From NCBI GenBank assembly GCA_016784125.1, contig JADHVI010000005.1, positions 1 to 53,932 of the forward strand: a DNA stretch of 53,932 nt, read 5' to 3'. The stretch comes from Candidatus Woesearchaeota archaeon (GTDB lineage Archaea > Nanobdellota > Nanobdellia > Woesearchaeales > GCA-2686295). The notes beneath the pieces were generated by a model. That model searched no databases. It was not told the DNA's origin and worked only from the letters and a program-made list of their open reading frames with translations. The position numbers and the translations under genes are program-made. Numbering within the stretch: position 1 is the first letter of the stretch; the number at the start of each line of letters is the position of its first letter. Of this stretch, positions 1-9,268 are shown piece after piece.

Positions 1-2
1 AT

Positions 3-3000
3 TCCAGTTTAACAGACGGAAACACATATTACTATAAATTAATGGCTTTAGACACATCAGGGAACCCGTCTGCTAACACTAGTGTAGCAGCAGGCACACC
101 AACCGATACTGAAGCTCCAAGCGTTGTAACAGGTTTAACAGTTGTTGATACTGCAGATACCGAAGATAGTCTAAATATTAGCTGGACAGCCAGCGGAAGC
201 GCCGATGTAGCAGGATATTTCCTACATAGAAACAATGTGCTCATAGCCAATATAACTGATGTTTCATACACAGATACAGCTGTAACAGATGGAACGCAAT
301 ATACTTACACAGTGTCAGCATATGATGAAGTACCAAACTATGCTGCGAATGTCTCACAAGCAGGAACTGCAGTAGATGATTTAGCACCAAAAGTTGTAGC
401 GATAGCTGGAAGTTCAGCTTCAAATCACTCTGTAAATATTACCTGGGCAAATGTAACTCAGAATTCAGATAATTCTGCTATACAAGACTTAACAGGATAC
501 TTAGTGTATATGAATATAACAGGAACCTGGACAGTTGTACAAAATACTAGTGCAGGAACTTTGATGTATTATAATGATACCTTGAATAATACGCAATTAT
601 ACCAGTTTAGAATAACTGCGTATGACGATGCAGGAAATTCAGGAACAGTTGTAAGCGTTGAATTAACACCTTCAGAAATGCCGACAATAACCTTGACTCC
701 GGGAAGTGGATCATTAATTAAATCAAGTGTTGCTGTAAATATATCAATAACATCTGGACAAAGTTTGGATACACTATGGTATAGAATATATAATTCAACA
801 GGTCAACAACTATCTGATAACCAAACAAACGGGTCAGTAGGAGTAAATGATTGGAATTACAGTATAGATGCAAGTGGATGGTTAGAAGATAATTTACATA
901 CAATTGCAGTTTATGCGAATGATACAAACGGACAATACATTCAGCAAAACTATACTTACGAAGTTGATGATACTATTCCAACAGTTACAACACCAACTGT
1001 TGATGATACTAACGATCCAGATGGAGTTAGCAAGAGCACGCAAGCAATTACTTATGACCTTCAAGTAACAGATGCAAATCAAGCTTATGGCTTGACAGTA
1101 ACTTTTGGAGTTGTAGGTACAGAAGTCAGCATGACAAATGTAACTGCGATAGTTTGGCGAGCATCAACAAACGCTTCAGCTCTAGGATGTAGCGAAGGAA
1201 GTTGTACAGTAACATACATCGCTACCGATGCAGCTGGAAATATCAATAACACTGCGAATTATACTTTTACAGTTGATGATACTAAACCAGCAGTTTCTGG
1301 CGCAATTATGACTGGAGGAATAATAAATCTTACAAACAACAAAGTAAGAGAGAATGATTCCATTACTGTAAATGTAACTGTGACAGATGCAAACAATATC
1401 TCCAGTGTGGAAGTTAATAATCAGACAATGACTAATTCAACAGCTACAGTCTATACTTATACAGGAAACGTCTCAGCACTTGGTTGTAGTTCAGATGGGG
1501 GTTGTACATTAACATTCGAAGCAATAGATATTGCAGGAAATCTAAATAGTTCAACAACTCTACAAATAACTGTAGATGATCTGGCACCATTAGTCAATGT
1601 TGTAACAATAGCAGATGATTATGTGCAGAACAACACAGCTGTTTTCATAACAGTTAATGTAACAGACAATCACACATCAATTTACAATGTGACTGCAGAA
1701 GGAACATCGTTAGTATTACAAGGAGATGGTTTATGGAATGGAACTATAAACTTACTTGACTTGGCAACAAATGCAGTAGATGTTGTAGTAACAGATATTG
1801 TTGGAAATGAACGAACAGATTCAACAACGACATATACCGTTGATGATGTAGCACCAAGCATAAATTCAATCACTTTAGCTGATGATTATGCTAATAACGG
1901 AACTGTTGTATTATTAACTGTTAATGTTACAGATGACGCTATTAACACAGTTATTGCAGAAGGATCGGCTTTAACAAGAAGTGGAGATCTTTGGACTGGA
2001 AATGTAACTTTATTATCTGCTGATTTGATTATAAACATAAGTGCTACAGATAATGCAAGTAATTCTGCAGTAAATAATAGTGTAACATATATTATTGATG
2101 ACGCTGCACCAGTAATTAACACTGTAACTTTAGCAGATGATTATGTAAGACCCACGCAAGTTGTTCTAGTTACTGTTAATATAACGGATGGCCAAACAGA
2201 ATCAGCTATCGCATGGGCTGGAGGGGCTAGTTATGCATTGACTAACACTTCTGGTGATATATGGGTTGGAAACGTGACAATGCCTTCAAGCAGTGGAAAT
2301 ATAACTGTTACGGCGGCAGATGCAGCAGAAAACAATGCTACACCACATCTGAGCACAACATTTGTTGTAGATAGTGTTAGACCAACATTTAGTATCTTAA
2401 CACCTGCTGCAGGCGGAGTTTACACTAATTCAACAGGAAGTATAGTGATAAGCTTCAATGTTTCAGATGCTAACACATCATTAGTCAATGTAACATTGGA
2501 TAATGGATCAAGACATAATGGAAGTACTGCAAATGGAACTCATACATGGTTATTTACTGGTTTAAGAGCAGGTAGACACAGCGTTTTATTCTCAGCCACA
2601 GACGAGGCTGGAAATGATGCTGTCTTGGTTACTAGAAGCTTCCAAATAGTTAGACCTCTAAATCTAACAGAAATTATTTCAAATATGACTGATGCTATTG
2701 GTGACTCAGTGCTTAACTTCACTGTTTTGTCAAATACTACCGATGTCAGTAATAATGAAACCTTGGATGCAAATACTACTTTGTCGATTGAAATGAACCT
2801 AAACATATCAGGTTTGAATGTAACTGCAACAATACCAAATTTCAACGGTTTGGATGCAAACTGGGAACAAACATTCACAATTGAGACTAATGAGAGTTCA
2901 ACAAGTGGAACTAGAGCTTCAACCAGAGCAGGTACAACCATAGAAACATTGTTGTTATTCGAAAACTTGGAAGATTTCTTGGGAGAAGATGAGTTTACAA

Positions 3001-4790
3001 TGGCCACAATCGTATTTCGAGAAGCACTAGGTGGAAGAGATGTACTATATTTGGCTGATGACGCAGGATCGGTGATTTACAAGTTAATTTCATGTACCAG
3101 TATACCAACAAGTGTTGCAACAGCAAGTGCGGCTTGTTATAATGTATCTGGAGGTAATGTAACTTTGTACTTACCACATTTCTCAGGAGGAGGACTGGCT
3201 AATGATACTGCAGCACCATTAATCAATATAACAGGTCCTGACAATGGAAGTACAGTAGGTAATAGTTATTTTCAAGTTAATTTTACTGTATACGAATCAA
3301 ACCCTGCAACTGCTTTTTGTAACATCACTTTAACAAGTGGTGCAACAACTCAAGGTACATATGGTATGACTGCTGCAGTGATGGATTCAACAGGAACAGC
3401 ATACGACGCTAATAGAACTTTCAGAGCTGTTGCTGATGGAGCATATAACTTATCAGTTTACTGTATAGATCAAAACAATAAGAATTCAACTGAAACATAT
3501 ACTGTGACTGTAGCTGATAATACTGAACCAACTGTAACTGAGTTTACTACGACCAACAGTGGATCAAGTACAGTAAGTATATTGCTGGAGATGAGAACAG
3601 ATGAAAAAGCGGTTTGTAAATACAGTACTTCTTCAAGCAATGCTTATGCTGCTATGAGTGCATTCAGTACAACTAACTCAACCTATCACTCAAAAACATT
3701 GAGTTACTCATCAGATACAGATGGAACTTACTATGTGCTATGTAATGATACGGCAGGAAATTTGATGTCTACAAAGAATACTACTGCTTTCGATGCAGAT
3801 GTTTCATCATCGCCCGGAAGTAGTGGGGATCCAGGTACTACTTCTACTGTCAGTACTTACACTAAAGCATGGTCGGAGATCCTGGCTGGAGAAACAAAAA
3901 CAGTTACAATTGATTCAGCAGTATATACGGGTGTTCCAATCACAGGACTTGAATTCATGGCTTTAAATGATTTGAATAGTCCTCAGTTGAAAGTAAGAGC
4001 TTTAACAAGTGCGTCATCAAGCACAGGAACAATTGAGTATACTTCGTATAAGTACTTGCAACTTGTAGAAACAAACTTTGACTCAGATGATTTAACTAAT
4101 ACAAAAATTGAGTTTAAAGTTCCAAAATCATGGATTGAAACAGCTGATATAACAAAAGGCAATGTGGCTTTGTTCAGATTCATTAATGAAACCTGGGTTG
4201 CACAAGAAACAACAATTACTTCTGAAGATGCAGATAATGTATATTATGAAGCAATAACGAGTGGTTTTAGCTATTTTGCAATTGGACAATTAGGTGAAGA
4301 AGTTATTCCTCCACCAGTGATTCCACCTGTAATTATTCCACCAATAACGAATGGAAACATTACGCCTCCTCCTACTGGAGCTGTAACTGGCGGATATGAT
4401 GGTTCTGGTGGGAATGACAGTGGAGAAGGTCAAGGAGATACTAGTAAGGGATCCGGTAAACGTGCATGGCTTTGGAGCTTAGTGATAATTATTGTAATTA
4501 TCATATTGTTGTTTGTGTTCTGGAAAGAAGGAAGGTTCCAGAAAATAATAGGAAGAGCTCATGAAAAAGGATTGCATAAGAAGGAACCTAAAGCTGAACA
4601 ACCAGCTGATGATAAAGCTGCGTTCGTTGATGACAAGCCACCTGTTGAAGACAATCCAAAGCTTGATGAGTTCATAAGAAACGAGATCGCACTTGGACAT
4701 ACAAAGTCTGAGATTAAATCTGCGTTGGAACATGTTGGTTGGTCAAAAGAACAGATTGCAGAAGGCTTCAGAGACTACAACAAGAAGTAA
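3..4790 (+). CDS. Giant Ig/FN3-repeat surface protein with PGF-pre-PGF domain, 5' truncated
   Basis: The frame is open from the first bases of the window (TDGNTYYYK, a typical end of a fibronectin type III unit), so the gene starts upstream; 1595 residues are visible. FN3-like units come first, then Ig-like units joined by VDD-x-x-P linkers. Three closely related units contain a T-I/L-ADDY motif and begin near nt 1575, 1845 and 2100, about 85-90 residues apart. Two units carry a Cys pair (LGC...C). Nt 3855-4300 match the PGF-pre-PGF domain of archaeal surface proteins (KAWSEILAGE to SYFAIGQLG). A Pro/Gly-rich linker, one membrane helix (nt 4467-4525) and a basic, then charged, cytoplasmic tail follow. 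The tail ends in a short helical UBA-like segment (LDEFIRNEIALGHTKSEI). N-x-S/T sequons are very frequent, consistent with heavy N-glycosylation. Probable role: cell-surface adhesin or envelope protein. The ligand is unknown. Confidence 0.85.
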   Translation, partial: SSLTDGNTYYYKLMALDTSGNPSANTSVAAGTPTDTEAPSVVTGLTVVDTADTEDSLNISWTASGSADVAGYFLHRNNVLIANITDVSYTDTAVTDGTQYTYTVSAYDEVPNYAANVSQAGTAVDDLAPKVVAIAGSSASNHSVNITWANVTQNSDNSAIQDLTGYLVYMNITGTWTVVQNTSAGTLMYYNDTLNNTQLYQFRITAYDDAGNSGTVVSVELTPSEMPTITLTPGSGSLIKSSVAVNISITSGQSLDTLWYRIYNSTGQQLSDNQTNGSVGVNDWNYSIDASGWLEDNLHTIAVYANDTNGQYIQQNYTYEVDDTIPTVTTPTVDDTNDPDGVSKSTQAITYDLQVTDANQAYGLTVTFGVVGTEVSMTNVTAIVWRASTNASALGCSEGSCTVTYIATDAAGNINNTANYTFTVDDTKPAVSGAIMTGGIINLTNNKVRENDSITVNVTVTDANNISSVEVNNQTMTNSTATVYTYTGNVSALGCSSDGGCTLTFEAIDIAGNLNSSTTLQITVDDLAPLVNVVTIADDYVQNNTAVFITVNVTDNHTSIYNVTAEGTSLVLQGDGLWNGTINLLDLATNAVDVVVTDIVGNERTDSTTTYTVDDVAPSINSITLADDYANNGTVVLLTVNVTDDAINTVIAEGSALTRSGDLWTGNVTLLSADLIINISATDNASNSAVNNSVTYIIDDAAPVINTVTLADDYVRPTQVVLVTVNITDGQTESAIAWAGGASYALTNTSGDIWVGNVTMPSSSGNITVTAADAAENNATPHLSTTFVVDSVRPTFSILTPAAGGVYTNSTGSIVISFNVSDANTSLVNVTLDNGSRHNGSTANGTHTWLFTGLRAGRHSVLFSATDEAGNDAVLVTRSFQIVRPLNLTEIISNMTDAIGDSVLNFTVLSNTTDVSNNETLDANTTLSIEMNLNISGLNVTATIPNFNGLDANWEQTFTIETNESSTSGTRASTRAGTTIETLLLFENLEDFLGEDEFTMATIVFREALGGRDVLYLADDAGSVIYKLISCTSIPTSVATASAACYNVSGGNVTLYLPHFSGGGLANDTAAPLINITGPDNGSTVGNSYFQVNFTVYESNPATAFCNITLTSGATTQGTYGMTAAVMDSTGTAYDANRTFRAVADGAYNLSVYCIDQNNKNSTETYTVTVADNTEPTVTEFTTTNSGSSTVSILLEMRTDEKAVCKYSTSSSNAYAAMSAFSTTNSTYHSKTLSYSSDTDGTYYVLCNDTAGNLMSTKNTTAFDADVSSSPGSSGDPGTTSTVSTYTKAWSEILAGETKTVTIDSAVYTGVPITGLEFMALNDLNSPQLKVRALTSASSSTGTIEYTSYKYLQLVETNFDSDDLTNTKIEFKVPKSWIETADITKGNVALFRFINETWVAQETTITSEDADNVYYEAITSGFSYFAIGQLGEEVIPPPVIPPVIIPPITNGNITPPPTGAVTGGYDGSGGNDSGEGQGDTSKGSGKRAWLWSLVIIIVIIILLFVFWKEGRFQKIIGRAHEKGLHKKEPKAEQPADDKAAFVDDKPPVEDNPKLDEFIRNEIALGHTKSEIKSALEHVGWSKEQIAEGFRDYNKK

Positions 4791-4806
4791 AAATTAATTT
4801 ATTTTT

Positions 4807-5073
4807 TTATTCATTTATTCTATTATTTCTATAATGACTAATTGTTTCTACAACACCCATTCCTATACCAATTCCTACACTTATAGTTATGTTTTTCATG
4901 AATAATCCATTAGAAATCATCTGTTTATATTGTGGGATGTATTGGGAAACGCGTGCGTTCTCAATAGCCTCAATTAATTCTGGTTTAGTGTAAATCGCAT
5001 CTAAAACTTCACCAGTTCCAAAAACTGCCAATCCTGTGGCGACTGCAACTAACACTATTTGTCCGAGTCCCAT
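4807..5073 (-). CDS. Small membrane protein, unknown function
   Basis: This is an 88-residue protein with a hydrophobic segment at residues 1-20 and a second, glycine-rich one at about 62-77, separated by a charged helical stretch. I recognise no family. The gene converges with the surface-protein gene (16 bp between stops) and diverges from grpE. A T/A-rich TATA-like element lies about 25-30 nt upstream of the ATG on the minus strand, consistent with a leaderless transcript. It is short, so it rests on the promoter position and membrane-protein composition alone. Confidence 0.55.
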   Translation of the reverse strand: MGLGQIVLVAVATGLAVFGTGEVLDAIYTKPELIEAIENARVSQYIPQYKQMISNGLFMKNITISVGIGIGMGVVETISHYRNNRINE

Positions 5074-5130
5074 GATGGATAGAAATGATGCGAAATATAA
5101 AAATGTATACGCTTCTTAAAACCAAAAAAT

Positions 5131-5204
5131 ATTTAAATAACCTCTTCTTCGTTGATTTAAAGTCAACTAAACATAACTGATAATCAACAACTGTTATAGA
5201 GGTG
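5131..5204 (+). promoter_or_regulatory. Promoter, candidate operator and RBS of the grpE-dnaK-dnaJ operon
   Basis: A TATA box (ATTTAAATAA, 5131-5140) predicts transcription start near 5161. A perfect inverted repeat GTTGA-N7-TCAAC (5151-5167) spans that point, which is where archaeal repressors commonly bind. A GAGGTG ribosome binding site at 5199-5204 precedes the grpE ATG at 5209, so this transcript has a leader of roughly 48 nt. The operator role is inferred from position and symmetry only. Confidence 0.5.
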
Positions 5205-5208
5205 AAAT

Positions 5209-5676
5209 ATGACGAAGAAAACTAAGACGGTCAAAAAGCAACCAAAACAAGATCTAAAAGCAGATATTACTGAATTAACTCTAACATTGCAAAGAGTGCA
5301 AGCTGAATTCGAGAACTATAAGAAAAGAACAGAAGCTGAATGCACTGAATTCAAGAAATATGCTGAAACAGATCTGATAAAATCATTTTTACCAGTGCTA
5401 GATAATTTTGAATTAGCACTACAAAACAAAAAAGCTCAAGATGAATTCGTAAAAGGAATGGAATTAATCTATTCACAACTATTTGAATCACTTGAACAGC
5501 GAGGGCTAAAAGTTATTAAGGCGGAAGGAGAAAAATTCGATCCTTACAAACATGAAGCTCTATTAACAGAGAAAAGCACCAAAGAACCAAACATGGTATT
5601 GCAAGAATTGCAAAAAGGATATATGGTGTGTGACAAAGTCATAAGACATACAAAAGTCAAGGTTAGTAAGAAATAA
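5209..5676 (+). CDS. grpE: GrpE, nucleotide exchange factor for DnaK
   Basis: The 155-residue protein has the GrpE layout: a lysine-rich N-terminus, a long coiled-coil helix ([19 protein letters not shown]), then the DNFELAL segment and the C-terminal beta domain ([11 protein letters not shown] and [16 protein letters not shown]). GrpE speeds ADP release from DnaK and so resets the Hsp70 cycle in the cytoplasm. It is the first gene of the chaperone operon and is followed after 13 bp by dnaK. The start is fixed by the GAGGTG ribosome binding site 5 nt upstream. The Hsp70 set is patchy in archaea and generally viewed as acquired from bacteria. Confidence 0.95.
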   Translation: MTKKTKTVKKQPKQDLKADITELTLTLQRVQAEFENYKKRTEAECTEFKKYAETDLIKSFLPVLDNFELALQNKKAQDEFVKGMELIYSQLFESLEQRGLKVIKAEGEKFDPYKHEALLTEKSTKEPNMVLQELQKGYMVCDKVIRHTKVKVSKK

Positions 5677-5689
5677 GGAGGAAAACAAA

Positions 5690-7615
5690 ATGGCAAAAAT
5701 AATTGGAATTGATTTAGGAACAACATTCTCAGCAGTATCTGTATTGGAGGGGGGGAAACCCGTAATTATACCTAATGCAGAAGGACAAAGAACAACACCG
5801 TCAGTTGTAAGTGTGACAGAGGAAGGGGAAAGACTAGTAGGACAAGTCGCAAGAAACCAAGCGATTAGCAACCCTGAACACACCATTGCAAGCGTAAAAA
5901 GAAAGATGGGCTCAGATTTCAAAGCAAAAATGTGGGATAAAGAATACTCTCCACAGCAAATATCTGCGATGATTCTACAAAAGCTTAAAGCAGATGCAGA
6001 AGCATATCTGGGAACAGAAGTCACACAAGCAGTAATAACGGTGCCTGCATACTTCGAAGACAGTCAAAGACAGGCAACAAAGGACGCAGGTAAGATTGCA
6101 GGATTAGAAGTACTAAGAATTATAAACGAACCAACAGCCGCATCATTGGCATATGGATTGGAAAAAGGACATGACCATACAATACTGGTATTTGACTTTG
6201 GAGGAGGAACATTCGACGTATCAATACTAGAACTAGGAGATGGAGTCTTTGAAGTAAAAGCAACAAATGGAGACAACCAACTAGGTGGAAATGATATTGA
6301 TGATATATTAGTAGCTTGGATGGCTGCAGAATTCAAGAAAAACGAAGGAATCGATTTGATCGAAGACAAAACAGCACATCAAAGACTAAAAGAAGCAGCA
6401 GAAAAAGCAAAAATCGAACTATCAACAAAGATGAAAACAGATATTAATCTGCCATTCATAACTGCAGGTAAAACTGGACCAAAGCATCTAAATATGAGTT
6501 TGTCAAGAGCAGAATTCGAAAAAATGCTGGAGCCAATTCTAGAAAAACTGAAAGTACCAACACAACTAGCATTAAAAGATGCAAAGTTGAAATCAAACAA
6601 CTTCGACAAAGTAATATTTGTAGGGGGGAGTACAAGAATACCATCAGTACAAAAACTGGTTAAAGACTTAACAGACAAGGATGGAGATAAATCAGTTAAT
6701 CCTGACGAAGCAGTTGCATTGGGTGCAGCAATCCAAGGAGGAATCTTAGGTGGAGACGTAAAAGACATTCTATTATTGGATGTAACACCGCTAAGCCTCG
6801 GAATCGAAACACTTGGAGGAGTAATGACTGTACTTATAGAAAGAAACACCACTATTCCAACAAAGAAAAGTCAGATATTCAGTACAGCAGCAGATAGTCA
6901 AACAGCTGTGACAATAAGAGTATTCCAAGGAGAAAGAAGTATGGCAGTAGATAATAAACTATTAGGACAATTTGATCTAGTAGGAATACCGCCAGCACCA
7001 AGAGGAATACCACAAGTAGAAGTAGGATTTGATATCGATGCAAATGGCATAGTACACGTAAATGCAAAGGATCTTGGAACAGGAAAAGAGCAAAGCATCA
7101 AGATAACAGCTTCCTCAAACTTAACAAAAGAAGAAGTTGAACAGATGAGACAAGAAGCAGAAAAACATGCTGAGCAAGACAAAACAATGAGAGAAGAGAT
7201 TGAAATAATAAACCAAGCAGACACACTTGCCTATTCAACTGAAAAGTTAGTGAAAGATATGGAAGGGAAAGTAGACAAGAAAGATCTTGAAGCAATAAAA
7301 AAGAATAACGAAGAACTGAAAAAACTTTTGGAAGCTGAAAAGAAAGATACAAAAGCCTTAAAGAAGAAGGTCGATGAACTAAATGAGATAGTTCAAAAAG
7401 CCAGCATGGAAATGTATAAGAAAGTCGCAGAAGAACAAGCCAAAGCACAGAAAAAAGGTACATCAGGAAAAGAAGATGCAAAAGAAGGCGATGAAAAGGT
7501 AGTGGATGCTGATTTTGAAGAAGTCTCAAAATCGAAAGATTCAGACAAGAAAGATGAGAAAGAAGCTACTGAAGAGAAAGACGCCAGAGACAAGAAAAAA
7601 AGCAAAAAGAAATGA
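5690..7615 (+). CDS. dnaK: DnaK, Hsp70 chaperone
   Basis: The 641-residue protein is full length for DnaK. The ATPase domain starts with the phosphate-binding motif [18 protein letters not shown] and contains [12 protein letters not shown], the [13 protein letters not shown] loop and [12 protein letters not shown]. The [11 protein letters not shown] linker leads into the substrate-binding domain, and the C-terminus is a long charged Lys/Glu/Asp-rich tail. DnaK binds exposed hydrophobic segments of unfolded proteins in an ATP-driven cycle with DnaJ and GrpE. A strong ribosome binding site (AGGAGG) lies about 8 nt upstream of the ATG. Downstream in the same direction come an OLD-family ATPase gene and dnaJ. 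Confidence 0.98.
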   Translation: MAKIIGIDLGTTFSAVSVLEGGKPVIIPNAEGQRTTPSVVSVTEEGERLVGQVARNQAISNPEHTIASVKRKMGSDFKAKMWDKEYSPQQISAMILQKLKADAEAYLGTEVTQAVITVPAYFEDSQRQATKDAGKIAGLEVLRIINEPTAASLAYGLEKGHDHTILVFDFGGGTFDVSILELGDGVFEVKATNGDNQLGGNDIDDILVAWMAAEFKKNEGIDLIEDKTAHQRLKEAAEKAKIELSTKMKTDINLPFITAGKTGPKHLNMSLSRAEFEKMLEPILEKLKVPTQLALKDAKLKSNNFDKVIFVGGSTRIPSVQKLVKDLTDKDGDKSVNPDEAVALGAAIQGGILGGDVKDILLLDVTPLSLGIETLGGVMTVLIERNTTIPTKKSQIFSTAADSQTAVTIRVFQGERSMAVDNKLLGQFDLVGIPPAPRGIPQVEVGFDIDANGIVHVNAKDLGTGKEQSIKITASSNLTKEEVEQMRQEAEKHAEQDKTMREEIEIINQADTLAYSTEKLVKDMEGKVDKKDLEAIKKNNEELKKLLEAEKKDTKALKKKVDELNEIVQKASMEMYKKVAEEQAKAQKKGTSGKEDAKEGDEKVVDADFEEVSKSKDSDKKDEKEATEEKDARDKKKSKKK

Positions 7616-7686
7616 TGTCTTGAGTTTAAACAATAATTTTATAATTTTTTAAATAATTTTTTAAAGGGGAAAGGCTGGAAGATACT

Positions 7687-9264
7687 ATGAAAATCAACAA
7701 ACTCACAATCAAGAATTATAAAAGTATACGAGACGTTGAAATACAAGACTTCAGAGATCTAAATGTATTCATAGGGAAAAACGATGCAGGAAAGTCCAAC
7801 ATTATAGGTGCAATAGACATACTATTTAATTCAAACCTGCAAAATTATAGTGGAACACTAAAACTAGTGGGTGAAGACCTTGTGGAAAGTATTTATGAAG
7901 GTCCATTAGAACACCAATTCTTCGACGAGAAAAAAAGCAAAGCAGAAATAACTGCATTTATAGACTTGACAAAACACGAATTAGAAACATATGGTATAAA
8001 TGATGCAGATACAGAACTTGTAATCTCCAAAACCATTACTAATGAAGGAAACAAAACGAGTGTAGGAATAAACTTTATCAGAATAGGGCGTGAAATAGTT
8101 GTGAAAACATCTGATGAAAAGAAACGATTTCAGTCAAAAAAAGGAAGTTATACAGAACAAATCTCAGATGGTTCAGCAAAAAAAATTCTAGAAGACCTAG
8201 AAAACCAATTCATACTTATACCTGCTGATAGAATTGTAATAAGAGATCCAGACATTAGATCAGAAAAAAACAGAGTCGAACAATACCTTAAAGAATCACT
8301 TATAAGACTTGCAAACAGCAAAGACAAAGACAGAAATCTTTTGTTCAAACAATTCACAGACTTCATAGGAGAAATATCTGCATTAATAGACTGCGTAGAA
8401 ACAGTTAAACAGAAACAAAAAATTGTTGATATAAAATTCAAAACATACGACGGTGCAGAAATACCATTATCCACTATAGGTGGAGGAAATAATGAACTCT
8501 TATTATTATTACATGACATGATTATTTCGGGGGGTTTAATCCTGGCAATAGAAGAGCCAGAAATACACCTACATCCTGAACCACAAAGAAAACTATACAC
8601 ATTCATGAAAGAATTCTCAAAAAGCACACAAATGTTTGTCGTAACACACTCACCAATATTTGTTCAGCCTGACAATATACGAGGGTTATTCAGAGTTGTA
8701 AAAGAATCATATGGAACAACAACATATGAAATGAACAAAGAAGAGTACATAGACCGTGATAGACTACAACAAGAGCTAAATTCAGAGAACTGCGAAATGT
8801 TCTTTGCAGACAAAGTATTGCTTGTTGAAGGCATATCTGACAAGATATTGATGGAAGGACTAATCAAAAAATACTGTAAATCGACAGACGAAATAAAAGT
8901 AGTGACGAGTTTTTCCAAAGATAATTTCGAAGTTTACGTACAATTGCTGAAAATATTCAAAATATCACATGTTGTAATGACTGACTTAGATTCACTAAAA
9001 GGCCGAATGCAAATAAAAGTAATTTGGCGAGAACTCAAAGGTAAAAGTTTCAAAAACCGGGATGAAAGGATAGAATTCTTAAAGAAGAAGAAAATCCATG
9101 TTTTATCAAAAGGCGATTTGGAAAGAAGTTATCCATCAAGATATAGGAGACATATATCAAAGCCACTTGATGCGCTATATGCAATACACAATCTCACAGA
9201 TGAGGAATATGAATCTAACAGGATGAAAGACTTGCGAGAAGTGATAGAAGCATTGGAGAGGTAA
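7687..9264 (+). CDS. OLD-family ABC-type ATPase with TOPRIM nuclease domain
   Basis: The 525-residue protein begins like OLD/RecF-type ATPases (KLTIKNYKSIRDVEI). It has a Walker A at residues 30-38 (GKNDAGKSN), a short signature region near 262-270 (STIGGGNNE), Walker B with paired Glu at 285-291 (LAIEEPE), and the switch histidine in VTHSP (319-323). A TOPRIM domain follows: VLLVEG with Glu381, and TDLD with Asp433 and Asp435. This is the arrangement of OLD nucleases and of the GajA subunit of the Gabija defence system. No helicase (GajB-like) or other defence partner is next to it. It lies between dnaK and dnaJ, 4 bp before the dnaJ start, so it is probably co-transcribed with the chaperones. 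Family assignment is firm; nuclease activity and role are inferred. Confidence 0.88.
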   Translation: MKINKLTIKNYKSIRDVEIQDFRDLNVFIGKNDAGKSNIIGAIDILFNSNLQNYSGTLKLVGEDLVESIYEGPLEHQFFDEKKSKAEITAFIDLTKHELETYGINDADTELVISKTITNEGNKTSVGINFIRIGREIVVKTSDEKKRFQSKKGSYTEQISDGSAKKILEDLENQFILIPADRIVIRDPDIRSEKNRVEQYLKESLIRLANSKDKDRNLLFKQFTDFIGEISALIDCVETVKQKQKIVDIKFKTYDGAEIPLSTIGGGNNELLLLLHDMIISGGLILAIEEPEIHLHPEPQRKLYTFMKEFSKSTQMFVVTHSPIFVQPDNIRGLFRVVKESYGTTTYEMNKEEYIDRDRLQQELNSENCEMFFADKVLLVEGISDKILMEGLIKKYCKSTDEIKVVTSFSKDNFEVYVQLLKIFKISHVVMTDLDSLKGRMQIKVIWRELKGKSFKNRDERIEFLKKKKIHVLSKGDLERSYPSRYRRHISKPLDALYAIHNLTDEEYESNRMKDLREVIEALER

Positions 9265-9268
9265 GAAC

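Noticed and set aside
1575-2400. Regularly spaced similar segments that could suggest a CRISPR array or DNA repeats
   Set aside because: The period (about 255-270 bp) and in-frame protein similarity fit tandem Ig-like units; there are no short identical repeats with spacers anywhere in the window.
2540-3007. 155-codon minus-strand frame inside the surface-protein gene
   Set aside because: It is the shadow of a Thr/Asn-rich repeat protein; no start signal or recognisable domain.
5563-7605. Long minus-strand reading frames opposite grpE and dnaK
   Set aside because: They mirror the lysine/glutamate-rich coding strand, have Ser/Phe/Leu-rich translations without domains, and lack promoters.
7687-9264. 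A complete Gabija defence system
   Set aside because: Only the GajA-like ATPase/TOPRIM part is present; there is no UvrD-like helicase next to it.
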